Below are positions 32,732 to 41,818 of a DNA stretch of 64,000 bases, piece after piece. Within the stretch, counting starts at the first letter, position 1. Every line of letters begins with the position of its first letter. The notes under the pieces are model-generated. The model worked only from the letters and a program-made list of their open reading frames with translations, was not told the DNA's origin and did no database searches. The position numbers and the translations under genes are program-made. This DNA is from Palsa-1392 sp963819975 (lineage in GTDB: Bacteria > Verrucomicrobiota > Verrucomicrobiia > Chthoniobacterales > UBA10450), in the NCBI GenBank assembly GCA_963819975.1, contig CAWFYE010000005.1:70647-134646 (forward strand). The letters run 5' to 3'.

Positions 32732-33667
32732 CTATTTCATCCGGTCAAAGGTCTTCCGCAGAATGTCGATGTCGCTCGCGTGGCCGAGTTTTTCGCGGGT
32801 GCTATCGATCCACTTTTTCTCGAGCGCGTTTTTAGTCGGGCGATCGTTTTGGTAGAAGACACCGAAGACGCCGGGGAATGGAATCTGGGCCAGTTTGTAC
32901 GCCGCGAGCTCGTCGGTCACATCGTGGCGCGCTTCGTCCTCGGGCGTGTTGTCGTATTTTTTCTCCTCGATCACTTCGAAAGCGCCGCCTTTGCGCGGGT
33001 TGGCGTTGTCGAAGGCGCCGGGGAAAAACTCGACGCACTCGCTCAGGCATTCGATAACGCTGAAGCCCGGATGATCCATCGCGCGCTCGATCATTTGGAT
33101 CATGTGGTTGACCTGGCTGGCGTGGGTCCGCGCGACGAAGGTGGCTCCGCTCGCGACGAGTTTCTTCATCGCGTTGACTGGCTGGTCGATCGCGCCTTGC
33201 GGGTCGGTCTTCGATTTGAACCCGATCGGCGAAGTAGGCGAAGTCTGCTTTTTCGTCAGGCCATAGACGAAGTTGTCCATGATGACGTAGGTCATGTTGA
33301 TGTTTTTGCGCGCGCCGTGGTCGAGGTGGTTGCCGCCAATACTGAACCCGTCGCCGTCGCCACCGAACAAAAAGACGTGCAGATCGGGCCGGGCCAGGCT
33401 GATGCCGCTAGCGAGCGGGACGGCGCGGCCGTGGATGAAGTGGACGCCGTGGCCGTTGACGAAATAGGGAAAGCGCGAGGAGCAGCCGATACCAGCCAAG
33501 GTGACGATTTTCTCGTGCTCGATCTGGCGTTTCTCGATGACTTTGTAGTAAGAGGCGAGAACGGCGAAATCCCCGCAGCCGGGACACCACGTGGGGTGAT
33601 CGGCGGTGATGGCCTTCTTGGTGAGTTTCTCGCGTGGCGGTTCAGCGGTCAGTGTGTCGGTGCTCAT
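32732..33667 (-). CDS. korB: 2-oxoacid:ferredoxin oxidoreductase, beta subunit
   Basis: 311 residues. The TPP-binding domain is clear: HPTWCPGCGDFAVLASYYKV, KIVTLAGIGCSSRFPYFVNG, and the GDG-x(n)-NN-type motif VFLFGGDGDGFSIGGNHLDH with the following IMDNFVYGLTKKQTSPTSP. The CPGCGD start and GIGCSS Cys residues ligate the cluster. It forms, with the alpha subunit, an enzyme that decarboxylates 2-oxoglutarate (or pyruvate) to the CoA ester with ferredoxin. It follows the alpha gene after 36 bases. The C-terminal TKNALEKKWIDSTREKLGHA is normal. Confidence 0.92.
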   Translation of the reverse strand: MSTDTLTAEPPREKLTKKAITADHPTWCPGCGDFAVLASYYKVIEKRQIEHEKIVTLAGIGCSSRFPYFVNGHGVHFIHGRAVPLASGISLARPDLHVFLFGGDGDGFSIGGNHLDHGARKNINMTYVIMDNFVYGLTKKQTSPTSPIGFKSKTDPQGAIDQPVNAMKKLVASGATFVARTHASQVNHMIQMIERAMDHPGFSVIECLSECVEFFPGAFDNANPRKGGAFEVIEEKKYDNTPEDEARHDVTDELAAYKLAQIPFPGVFGVFYQNDRPTKNALEKKWIDSTREKLGHASDIDILRKTFDRMK

Positions 33668-33703
33668 TTTGGAATTCGTTAGTGAAGATTGGTTGGCGCG
33701 AGA

Positions 33704-35710
33704 CTAGGCGGCGGTGGAGTCCTTGGACTTGCTCGGCATCGCCGATTCGTAGGTCTCGGGACGGGTCGGCGTGGTATCGCCGGCGTGATCGACGGCGGTG
33801 GAAACCTCTGCTTCAGCGCGCGCCGTGGCGACAGCGACGGGCGGGACATCGGTGGTCTTGTCGGCTCCGTTGCGCGAGGCCGGCGGGAAGACTTTGCCTT
33901 CGAAGACGCGCCCGAGGATTTCCTTCACCCGGAAAGTGAGGCCGTCGGTCTTGGTGAGGCTCGAGATTTTCGGCTCGCAATAGCGGGCGCGCAGAATGGT
34001 GGCGAGTTGACCGAAGCCGTAAACACCCTCGTCGTTCATCTCGACGACCACGACGCGTTTGAATTTCGCGAAGATTTTCTCGAGGCCGTTCGGCAACGGA
34101 TGGACATGGCGCAGGTGGATCGCGCCGAGGTTTTCGCCATGGCGCCGGCCGCGTTTCACGGCGTCGTGGATCGGGCCGTAGGTGGAGCCCCAGCCGACGA
34201 GCAGGACGTCGCCCTCGGTGTCGCCGAAAATTTCCGGGACCGGAATTTCCTCGGCGAGCTCGCGCAATTTATTGCGACGCTTGGCCGTCATGGCCATGTG
34301 CAGTTTCGGGCTGCCGGTGGGATGGCCCCACTCGTCGTGTTCGAGGCCGCTGATGAGCGGATATTTGCCATCGCGAATCGCCGTGCCGGGCGGCGCGTGG
34401 TGGGTGATCTGGTCGAGGGCGTAGGGCTTGTGGCTGTCGACCGGTGTCAGGTCCGGTTTCGATTCCAGCATCAAATCGGCGAGCCTTGGTTCCTCGAAGG
34501 CCTCGATGCGAGTGGCGAGCGAGGTATCGCTGAGAATGAACACCGGCGTGCTGTATTTGCGGGCAATGCGGGCGGCTTCGATCGCGATGTAGAAGCAATC
34601 CTCAACCGTTTCGGCAGCGAGGACGACGCGCGGGCTGTCGCCATGGCCACCATAGATCGCCTGGAACAGGTCGCTCTGTTCGACGTTGGTGGGGAGGCCG
34701 GTACTCGGTCCGCCGCGCTGGACGTTAATGACCACGAGCGGGATCTCGGCCATCGAGGACCAGCCGATGGCTTCGGTCTTGAGTGAGATGCCGGGTCCGG
34801 CGCTGCCGGTGACGGCGAGGTTGCCGGAATAGGAAAAGCCGAGCGCGATCGAGACCGCGGCCAGCTCGTCCTCGGCCTGGACAAAGAGACCACCATATTT
34901 GGGCAACTCGCGCCGCAGCGTTTCCATGACGGAAGACCACGGGGTGATCGGGTAGCCTGCTCCGTAGCGCACGCCGGCGGCGATCAACCCGTAGGCGAGC
35001 GCCTGATTGCCATCCATCGTAATCTGGTCGGGCGCACCCGGCTTTTTCGCGATGTGCTCAAATTGGTATTGGTGCGAGAGAACTTTCCCGACCGGGTAGG
35101 CGTAGCCGGCCTGAAACGCCATCAGCGCGGTGTTGACGATGCTCTCGTCTTTGCCGGCGAATTTTTCGCTGATGATCTTTTTCATCTTCTCGACATCGAG
35201 ATGAAAAATTTTCGAGATCAGGCCGAGGACGAAGATGTTTTTGCCCTTGTCCTTGGCGGTGCCGCCGAGCGCCTCGACCGTCAGGCCGGTGATCGGCACG
35301 CCGACGTAAACGAAGCGCTTGTCGTCGAGATTCGGCTCGACGTTATCGGAATCATAAAGCAGGACGCCGCCTTCCCTCAGGAAGTCGATGTGGTCCTGGT
35401 AGCTGTGTTGATAAAAGGCGACGAGGAAATCGGCTTCGTCACCGGCGGAGAGGACTTCGCCCGACCCGATGCGGACCTGAAAAATCGACGGCCCGCCCGA
35501 GATCGTAGCGGGAATCGTCATGTAGGTCATGACGTCCTGATCGCTCCGGCCGGCGAGCCGGGCGAGGAAAGCTCCGGCGCTTTGAATGCCGTCCTGCGAG
35601 TTGCCGGCGAGCCGAATGACAGCGTCGTTGATGTTTTCCGGACGAAGATCGGCGCGCTCGGAAGCGCCAGTTGGCGGAATGGTTTCGGGCGAGCTTGGAG
35701 TAGGATTCAC
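33704..35710 (-). CDS. korA: 2-oxoacid:ferredoxin oxidoreductase, gamma-alpha fusion subunit
   Basis: 668 residues. The N-terminal third is the gamma domain (NDAVIRLAGNSQDGIQSAGA, TYMTIPATISGGPSIFQVRI), the middle the alpha pyrimidine-binding domain (GNQALAYGLIAAGVRYGAGY, VQAEDELAAVSIALGFSYSG, VVINVQRGGPSTGLPTNVEQ) and then the transketolase-C part (GDTEGDVLLVGWGSTYGPIH). It is the first gene of the korA-korB pair. The last 55 residues, from PPASRNGADKTTDVPPVAVA onward, are Ala/Pro/Thr-rich and absent from most relatives. Confidence 0.92.
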   Translation of the reverse strand: MNPTPSSPETIPPTGASERADLRPENINDAVIRLAGNSQDGIQSAGAFLARLAGRSDQDVMTYMTIPATISGGPSIFQVRIGSGEVLSAGDEADFLVAFYQHSYQDHIDFLREGGVLLYDSDNVEPNLDDKRFVYVGVPITGLTVEALGGTAKDKGKNIFVLGLISKIFHLDVEKMKKIISEKFAGKDESIVNTALMAFQAGYAYPVGKVLSHQYQFEHIAKKPGAPDQITMDGNQALAYGLIAAGVRYGAGYPITPWSSVMETLRRELPKYGGLFVQAEDELAAVSIALGFSYSGNLAVTGSAGPGISLKTEAIGWSSMAEIPLVVINVQRGGPSTGLPTNVEQSDLFQAIYGGHGDSPRVVLAAETVEDCFYIAIEAARIARKYSTPVFILSDTSLATRIEAFEEPRLADLMLESKPDLTPVDSHKPYALDQITHHAPPGTAIRDGKYPLISGLEHDEWGHPTGSPKLHMAMTAKRRNKLRELAEEIPVPEIFGDTEGDVLLVGWGSTYGPIHDAVKRGRRHGENLGAIHLRHVHPLPNGLEKIFAKFKRVVVVEMNDEGVYGFGQLATILRARYCEPKISSLTKTDGLTFRVKEILGRVFEGKVFPPASRNGADKTTDVPPVAVATARAEAEVSTAVDHAGDTTPTRPETYESAMPSKSKDSTAA

Positions 35711-35861
35711 GCAGCGGGATAGGGTTGGTTGAAATGATTAGTGTAGCCTGGTACTCTTAGGCAATGATGCCCAGATTGCCAGTGTAAACCTCAGACGCCA
35801 CCCCGAATGGCCCTCTAGTTCCGCTTGCTCTGCTCTGGCCCCTGCCCGTCAGTGAGGACCG

Positions 35862-37031
35862 ATGGGCGGCCTCGTCGTTAAACCTCGCGCACGGATTTTC
35901 CACGGGCACGACTGGGTGTTCAGCGGCGAAGTTCTGAAGATCTTCGGCTCGCCGAAGGACGGCGACGTCATCTCGCTCAAGGACGGCCGCGATCACCTCA
36001 TTGGGAGCGCGATCTACAACTCGAAATCGCAAATCGTGGCCCGCCGTTTCTCGCGTCGGAAACAGGATCTCGATCTCGATTTTTTCCAGCGCCGAATCGC
36101 TCAGGCGATCGAGTATCGGGCACGGCGCGGGATCGATCCGCGACTTTGCCGTCTCGTCTGGAGCGAGAGCGATGGGCTGCCGGGTGTAATCGTCGATCGT
36201 TACGGCGATCAACTGGTCCTCCAAACTCTGACTCTCGCGATGGATCAGCGCAAGGAGTTGATCGTTAGGGCACTGGGCGCGACGCTTGGCTCAATTTCGA
36301 TTCTCGAGCGCAACGATGCGCCGGTGCGGCGCGCCGAGGGTATGGAACTGCGCAGCGGAATGCTCTTCGGCGAAGCGCCGGGCGACGTCGAAATCGAGGT
36401 CGCCGGACTCAGATTGCAGGTCGACCTTCTGCATTCCCAAAAGACCGGTTTTTATCTCGATCAACTCCCGAACTACGCCCTCGTCGCGCAGCACGCGGGG
36501 AGCCGGCGGGTGCTCGATTGTTTCACCAGCCAAGGCGGCTTCGCCCTTGCCTGCGCACGAGGTGGCGCGACGGAGGTCGTGGGAGTCGAAGTTGGCGCGG
36601 AGAGCATCCGCGCCGCCGAGCAAAACGCGACGCGCAATCAACTCGCCGTGCGCTGGGTCGAGCAGGACGTTTTCCAATTCCTCCGTGGGGCCGAGAAGGC
36701 GGAGGAGCGCTTCGATCTCGTGATTCTGGATCCGCCTTCCTTTACCAAAACCAAAGGCGGCCTGCACGACGCGCTTCGCGGTTACAAGGAACTGCACGTA
36801 CGCGCTTTTAATCTCCTTTCGCCTAACGGATTGCTCGCCACTTTTTCCTGCTCCCATCACGTCGGCGGGGAAATTTTCGAGAAAATGATCGCGGACGCGC
36901 TGGTCGACGCCCGGCGTTCCGCCCGGCGTTTACGCCGTTTCGAGCAGGCGCTCGATCACCCCGTCCTGCCGACTTTGCCGGAGACAGAATACTTTCGCGG
37001 CCTGCTCCTCGAGATGATGCCCGGTCGTTAG
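35862..37031 (+). CDS. rlmI: 23S rRNA m5C1962 methyltransferase
   Basis: 389 residues: an N-terminal PUA domain (RIFHGHDWVFSGEVLKIFGS and DGDVISLKDGRDHLIGSAIY), a connecting region with RLVWSESDGLPGVIVDRYGD, then a class I SAM methyltransferase: RRVLDCFTSQGGFALACARG, VVGVEVGAESIRAAEQNATR, FDLVILDPPSFTKTKGGLHD and LLATFSCSHHVGGEIF, with the catalytic Cys of SCSHH. RlmI methylates C1962 of 23S rRNA. It is divergent from korA with a 150-base interval. Its stop TAG lies in the octamer CGTTAGGC (37026-37033). Confidence 0.92.
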   Translation: MGGLVVKPRARIFHGHDWVFSGEVLKIFGSPKDGDVISLKDGRDHLIGSAIYNSKSQIVARRFSRRKQDLDLDFFQRRIAQAIEYRARRGIDPRLCRLVWSESDGLPGVIVDRYGDQLVLQTLTLAMDQRKELIVRALGATLGSISILERNDAPVRRAEGMELRSGMLFGEAPGDVEIEVAGLRLQVDLLHSQKTGFYLDQLPNYALVAQHAGSRRVLDCFTSQGGFALACARGGATEVVGVEVGAESIRAAEQNATRNQLAVRWVEQDVFQFLRGAEKAEERFDLVILDPPSFTKTKGGLHDALRGYKELHVRAFNLLSPNGLLATFSCSHHVGGEIFEKMIADALVDARRSARRLRRFEQALDHPVLPTLPETEYFRGLLLEMMPGR

Positions 37032-37136
37032 GCAAGGGCCTTCTTTCTCAATTTTTGCCAAACGTGCGCGAAAAATCTGGCAATCTTCGAACGGCCATTT
37101 AATATCCCCGGCGTAGGATCCGCCGCTCAAAACGCC

Positions 37137-37766
37137 ATGTCTGAACGCATCCGCCCGATCGAACAAATGTTGGAGCTAAACGAAGAAGACAGTGTCAGCA
37201 CCGAGCACCTCGATTCCCAGGTGCAGAAAGCGCAGGAGCAATTGCTCCAACTCAAGCGCCAGCAGGAGCAAATCGAAAAACAGAAGCGCGAACTCGAGGA
37301 ACTGAGCCGCCGCCAGGAAGAACTGGAGCGGGGCCGGGCCGAGATGACCGACAAGCTGACCCGCTCCCTTGTCGTCCTAGAACGCGAAGCCTATGACGCC
37401 CAGAAAAAAATGGAGCAACTCCGGGCGACCCGGGAGAGTTTCGGCCAGCACCTCGAGCTGCTCGAGTCGATCGATCCGCGCACCTGGAATCCGGTCGACC
37501 TGAGCAAGGAACTGAGCCGCGCTCTCAGCACAGTGGATGATGCGCGGACTGAGTACAGCCAGCAGCGCAGCCGCCTTCAGGCGACCGCGGACGAAAACGA
37601 AGCCGGTCCTTTGCCGGAGATGAGCAGCGGTTTTGAAACAAGCGGAGAGCCCGCTCACTCCTTCGGGCAATGGCTCCAGATCGGCCTCGCCTTGAGCCTG
37701 CCGTTGATCATCTTCGGAGCGATCGCGCTCCTCCTCTTCTTCTACTTCAGCGGCGCAACTCGTTAG
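37137..37766 (+). CDS. Coiled-coil protein with C-terminal membrane anchor
   Basis: 209 residues. Residues 25-75 are a long heptad coiled coil (QVQKAQEQLLQLKRQQEQIE, KQKRELEELSRRQEELERGR), followed by TDKLTRSLVVLEREAYDAQK and a 20-residue hydrophobic C-terminus (FGAIALLLFFYFSGATR). It is a tail-anchored, cytoplasm-facing protein and may be a scaffold or a trap for partner proteins. Its stop TAG lies in the octamer CGTTAGGC at 37761-37768. The next gene, also a coiled coil with a tail anchor, starts 10 bases on. Confidence 0.6.
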   Translation: MSERIRPIEQMLELNEEDSVSTEHLDSQVQKAQEQLLQLKRQQEQIEKQKRELEELSRRQEELERGRAEMTDKLTRSLVVLEREAYDAQKKMEQLRATRESFGQHLELLESIDPRTWNPVDLSKELSRALSTVDDARTEYSQQRSRLQATADENEAGPLPEMSSGFETSGEPAHSFGQWLQIGLALSLPLIIFGAIALLLFFYFSGATR

Positions 37767-37776
37767 GCGAGCGAGC

Positions 37777-38142
37777 ATGGCACGACGACGCGCTCACTCC
37801 GACACACCGCTCGATCAGAAGCAGCAGGAACTCGCGCGCCTCGAGGCAAATCTGCGCAAGCAGATGGACGATCTCCAGCGCATGATCGAGGAAGCGCCCC
37901 GCGTGGCGGAGGAAAAGACCCGCCGCGAACGCGAGGAATTATTTGAGCGCGCCAGTTCCGGCGGCCGTCGCCTCGATGTCTCGATGGCATTGAATGACAA
38001 ACGCTACAGCGACTTTGGCCGCGAAACCCGTCGGCCCCGGTCCCTTCGCAAACAGCGCAGCGAAGGCCGCCTCATCTTTCTCGTCCTCATCATCGCGCTC
38101 TCGATCGCGATCATCTGGATCGCGACCCATCTGCATTTTTGA
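37777..38142 (+). CDS. Second coiled-coil tail-anchored protein
   Basis: 121 residues. HSDTPLDQKQQELARLEANL and RKQMDDLQRMIEEAPRVAEE form a coiled coil, then the basic linker GRETRRPRSLRKQRSEGRLI leads into the hydrophobic tail FLVLIIALSIAIIWIATHLH. Same layout as the gene before it, so the two products probably assemble together. gatC starts about 56 bases further on the same strand. Confidence 0.6.
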   Translation: MARRRAHSDTPLDQKQQELARLEANLRKQMDDLQRMIEEAPRVAEEKTRREREELFERASSGGRRLDVSMALNDKRYSDFGRETRRPRSLRKQRSEGRLIFLVLIIALSIAIIWIATHLHF

Positions 38143-38197
38143 TCCGCTCACTCGCTGCCGGGTGGCAAAGTGAGGCCAAGCCTGTTGATTGCGCGTA

Positions 38198-38488
38198 ATG
38201 TCCACGCCGTCCGATCTCGATGTCGCCTACGTCGCGCGCCTCGCCCGGCTCGAACTGAGTCCGGAGGAAACGGCGCTTTTCCAGACCCAGCTTGCGCAAG
38301 TCCTGAAGCACGCGGCAAAACTCCAGGAGTTGAATCTCGACGGCGTCGAACCGGACGCGCACGCCTCGTCGAAGTTTGACGTCTGGCGCAGAGACGAATC
38401 CCGGCCCGGCCTGACACAGGAGGAAGCCCTCCGCAATGCGCCCCGCGTCGCGAACGACCTCTTCATCGTCCCAAAGGTGATCGAATGA
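38198..38488 (+). CDS. gatC: Aspartyl/glutamyl-tRNA amidotransferase subunit C
   Basis: 96 residues of the GatC family: LDVAYVARLARLELSPEETA, FQTQLAQVLKHAAKLQELNL, DGVEPDAHASSKFDVWRRDE and NAPRVANDLFIVPKVIE (the 'APRV..D.F.VPKVIE' ending is diagnostic). It completes Glu-tRNA(Gln)/Asp-tRNA(Asn) amidation together with GatA and GatB. Its stop TGA overlaps the ATG of the downstream gatA by four bases, as usual. No gatB follows here. Confidence 0.9.
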   Translation: MSTPSDLDVAYVARLARLELSPEETALFQTQLAQVLKHAAKLQELNLDGVEPDAHASSKFDVWRRDESRPGLTQEEALRNAPRVANDLFIVPKVIE

Positions 38489-39191
38489 CGTCGCGCGATC
38501 TTCCCGGCCTGACGATCGTCGAATTGCAGAAGCTTTTGCGGGCGCGCGAGGTGACGCCGCGCGAAGTGCTGGAGGCGTTGCAGGAGCGGATCGAAACCCT
38601 CGAACCAAAAATTGACGCCTACCTCTCGGCGATTTCGACGCCGCTCTCGCCGCCGCCGCGACGGTCGATGTGCGCCTGCCGTTAGGCGGAATCCCCTTGG
38701 CGGTAAAGGACGTGATCAGCGTGGCGGGGCAGTCATGCACCTGCGCCTCCCGGATGCTGCGCGATTACCGCGCGATGTTTGACGCGACCGTGATCTCGAA
38801 GCTGAAAACGGCGGGCGCGATTCCCTTTGGAAAGACAAACATGAACGAGTTCGCGATGGGCTCCTCGACCGAGAACTCGAGCGTCAAGCAGACCCGCAAT
38901 CTGTGAGACACGAGTCGTACTCCCGGCGGCTCGAGCGGAGGCTCGGCCGCGGCGATCGCGGCCGAGATGGCGATCGGTTCGCTAGGCTCGGACACCGGCG
39001 GATCAGTCCGCCAACCGGCGGCGCTGACTGGCGCGGTCGGCCTGAAGCCGAGCTACGGACGCGTTTCACGCTGCGGGCTGGTCGCGTTTGTTTCTTCGCT
39101 CGACCAGGTCGGTCCGATCACGAAACGGTGCGCGATTGCGCCCTCCTCCCAGTCGGACGCCGCGCAGATTTTTTCCCGGTCGCCGTTATAG
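38485..39191 (+). pseudogene. gatA: Ruined, truncated gatA (amidotransferase subunit A)
   Basis: The start MTSRDLPGLTIVELQKLLRA and onward to PKIDAYL is GatA. At about 38620-38640 the frame shifts, then RLPLGGIPLAVKDVISVAGQ, MLRDYRAMFDATVISKLKTA and FGKTNMNEFAMGSSTENS continue in the next frame; at 38904-38906 a TGA stands where Trp is expected after TRN, and the GGSSGGSAAAIAAEMAIGSL amidase signature follows in the same frame. A further shift occurs near 39125, after QVGPITK. The last 250 residues of the protein, with part of the catalytic region, are missing; the convergent MFS gene starts at 39199. Confidence 0.9.
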
Positions 39192-39198
39192 CTCATTG

Positions 39199-40506
39199 TT
39201 AGGCCGCGCCGGCCAGTTGCGCATCGCGCCGGCGCACGATGAGTAGGGTGACAAACGCGGCCAGCGCGCAGATCACTGCCCCGATCGCGAGCGTTGCGGA
39301 GGTCCCGACGTAGTGCGCGACCGCGCCCGCCTGGAGAGCGCCAAACGGAATCATTCCACCGAAAATCAGGGCCCAGATTCCCATCACCCGGCCGCGCATT
39401 TCGTCGGGCACGATCGTCTGCACCGTGGTGTTAGAGGTGGAAAAGAAAAGCATCATCCCGAACCCGATGCCGGCAAGGCAGAGGAGCGCGATCGTCAGGT
39501 TGCGGTTGAAGGCGAAGATGAGGAGCATCGCGGAAAAGAGCCAGACGCCGCCGAAGGCGAGTTTGCGCGGAGAAATGTTGCTCCCAAAAGTCGCGGTCGT
39601 CAGCGCGCCGATGAGCGCCCCGACTCCGCTCGCACCTAACAAAAAGCCGTAACCCTGTTCGCCGAGATGGAGCACGTCGCGGGCGAAAGCCGGCATGAGC
39701 ACAGAGTAAGACCAGCCGAATATCCCGACGATCGCGAAGAGCGCGAAAATTGTCCGGACACGGACATGATTCCAGACGTAACGAAAACCTTCGAGCGATT
39801 GCGCAAGCGGCCCGCCGCGCCCGGGAATTGGCGCGTGCGGCGGCAGGCGCATCATGAGGAGACCGCTGAGAACTGCAAGAAAGCTCACGCCATCGATAAA
39901 AAAACAGAGCGCAATCCCGACTTTCGCCATCAGGAAACCCGCGATCGCCGGACCGATGATGCGCGCACCGTTGAACATGGCGGAGTTGAGTGAAATCGCA
40001 TTCATCAGATCCTCGCGGCTCGCGATCTCGACGACGAACGATTGCCGCGCCGGCATGTCGAAGGCCATCGCCACGCCGCCACACAAGCCGAGCACAATGA
40101 TCTGCCACGGCCGGATGAGTCCCGACCAGATCAGCCCTGCAAAAATAAAAGCGAAAACCATCATCGCGACCTGAGTGCAGATGAGAACGGAACGTTTCGG
40201 GAAACGATCGGCCGCCCACCCGCCCCAAGTGGCGAAAAACAGCATCGGCGCCGTCCCGGCGGCGGCGACGATGCCTAACAATGCCTTGGAGCCGGTCAAT
40301 TGGTAAACCAGCCAGCCCTGCGCCGTGTTCGTCATCCAGGAGCCGATCAAAGAAACGATCTGTCCGCAAAAATAGAGGCGGTAGTTGCGATACTGGAAGG
40401 CGGAAAAGGTTTTTCGCCACGAAACACCGCCGGTCGCGACCCGGCGCGGGCGGCCGGTCAGATCCTCCGGCACGGCGGCGGTGCGTTGGAATTCGGGCGC
40501 TTTCAT
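39199..40506 (-). CDS. MFS transporter (EntS-like exporter)
   Basis: 435 residues from the Met before KAPEFQRTAAVPEDLTGRPR, with 12 TM segments: FSAFQYRNYRLYFCGQIVSL opens TM1, GLVWSGLIRPW-type and GGVAMAFDMPARQSFVVEIA contain the MFS signature loop, and FARDVLHLGEQGYGFLLGAS is the start of the second half. The DMPARQSF motif is typical of the EntS/TMF group of permeases that export siderophores or drugs. It overlaps no gene but shares the 3' region with the gatA remnant. Its stop TAA is inside TGTTAGGC, an octamer near-copy. Confidence 0.85.
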   Translation of the reverse strand: MKAPEFQRTAAVPEDLTGRPRRVATGGVSWRKTFSAFQYRNYRLYFCGQIVSLIGSWMTNTAQGWLVYQLTGSKALLGIVAAAGTAPMLFFATWGGWAADRFPKRSVLICTQVAMMVFAFIFAGLIWSGLIRPWQIIVLGLCGGVAMAFDMPARQSFVVEIASREDLMNAISLNSAMFNGARIIGPAIAGFLMAKVGIALCFFIDGVSFLAVLSGLLMMRLPPHAPIPGRGGPLAQSLEGFRYVWNHVRVRTIFALFAIVGIFGWSYSVLMPAFARDVLHLGEQGYGFLLGASGVGALIGALTTATFGSNISPRKLAFGGVWLFSAMLLIFAFNRNLTIALLCLAGIGFGMMLFFSTSNTTVQTIVPDEMRGRVMGIWALIFGGMIPFGALQAGAVAHYVGTSATLAIGAVICALAAFVTLLIVRRRDAQLAGAA

Positions 40507-40634
40507 CGGCGGGCGAGATTTCCTCGCCTGCTTTGCCCACGAATCCAAGCGAAGAATTTTCCCCTAACGAGAAGCGACGCGCGGCAGACGCACCCTGGCC
40601 AAACCGTCGAGGTGGCGGGAAACGAATCAAGAAA

Positions 40635-41726
40635 GTGAAACTTCCGATTTTTCGTTCTTTCGCGGCGCTTTCTTTCCTGGCGGCGGTTTCGTCGCCGGCC
40701 AGTCTCGCCACCCTGGAAATGGTCGCGAGCTTTCCCGACCAGCAGGTGACCGGCGTGGCCGTTTCCAAGGAGGGACGGATCTTCGTCAATTTTCCCAACT
40801 GGTCCGACGATCACAGCCTCTCCGTCGCGGAACTGATCGACGGAAAACCGGTCCCCTTCCCAAACGAAGAGTGGAATCGACCGGGCACGCCGGAGAAGCG
40901 TTTCGTCTGCGTGCAAGGCGTCTACGTTGACGACAGCGACAGCCTCTGGATTCTCGATCCCGCCGCCCCGAAGATGCAAGAGACCGTGGTGCGCGGTCCG
41001 AAGCTCGTGAAAGTCGACCTGGTCAAGAACGCCGTCGTGCAGACGATTCCTTTCGGCGAAAAGATCGCGCCAGGGAAGAGTTATCTGAATGACGTCCGCA
41101 TCGACATTAAGACCCAAACCGCCTACATCACCGACTCCGGCCTGGGCGCGATCGTGGTCGTGGACCTGACAAGCGGAAAAGCGCGGCGCGTCCTGGAAGA
41201 CGATCATTCCACCAAGGCAGAGAAAGACTTTAAGCTGCAAATCAAAGGCAGGGCTTTAGTGGGTGAGAATGGAAAACCACCGCAGATCCATTCCGATGGG
41301 ATCGCTCTAGATAGGCTGAACGGCTTTCTCTATTATCATGCCTTGACCGGACACACGCTTTACCGAATCAAGACAGCCGACCTGCAAAATTCTCGCCTCA
41401 CGAAAAGCGATCTCGCTTCCAGAGTCGAGACAGTCATCGAAACCCCGGCCCCAGACGGGATGATCATGGGACCTGACGGAAAGCTTTACCTGACCGATGT
41501 TGAACACGGCGCGGTCATCGCCTTCAATCCAAAGGAGAAAAAGCTGGAGCAAGTCGCGGTCGATGGCCGCCTAAGCTGGCCCGATAGTCTGGCGTGGGGA
41601 CCGAACGGCTCGCTCTACGTAACCACCTCCCAAATTCAGGATATGCCGCGTTTCAATGGCGGTAAGGACGCGCGCACCATCCCCTATCATCTCTTCAGGA
41701 TTGTCGAAGCACTGGCGTCACCCTAG
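40635..41726 (+). CDS. Secreted major royal jelly/yellow-type beta-propeller protein
   Basis: 363 residues, GTG start, signal peptide KLPIFRSFAALSFLAAVSS with cleavage near ASLA. The mature part is a six-bladed propeller of the MRJP/Yellow-like group: GRIFVNFPNWSDDHSLSVAE, FVCVQGVYVDDSDSLWILDP, SYLNDVRIDIKTQTAYITDS, IHSDGIALDRLNGFLYYHAL, PDGMIMGPDGKLYLTDVEHG. Bacterial homologues are mostly uncharacterised and probably bind a small ligand. The upstream open extension to 40281 lies antisense to the MFS gene and was rejected. Confidence 0.8.
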   Translation: MKLPIFRSFAALSFLAAVSSPASLATLEMVASFPDQQVTGVAVSKEGRIFVNFPNWSDDHSLSVAELIDGKPVPFPNEEWNRPGTPEKRFVCVQGVYVDDSDSLWILDPAAPKMQETVVRGPKLVKVDLVKNAVVQTIPFGEKIAPGKSYLNDVRIDIKTQTAYITDSGLGAIVVVDLTSGKARRVLEDDHSTKAEKDFKLQIKGRALVGENGKPPQIHSDGIALDRLNGFLYYHALTGHTLYRIKTADLQNSRLTKSDLASRVETVIETPAPDGMIMGPDGKLYLTDVEHGAVIAFNPKEKKLEQVAVDGRLSWPDSLAWGPNGSLYVTTSQIQDMPRFNGGKDARTIPYHLFRIVEALASP

Positions 41727-41818
41727 CGCACAAGAAGAGAGTGCTCCCTCCATCTTCGTGTCCCGGATGATCGGATAAATGTCCTATCTCTTGCGAGTTG
41801 AAGGTCGGAACTTTGGCC

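Noticed and set aside
32780..34786. Two long forward frames
   Set aside because: Antisense to korB and korA.
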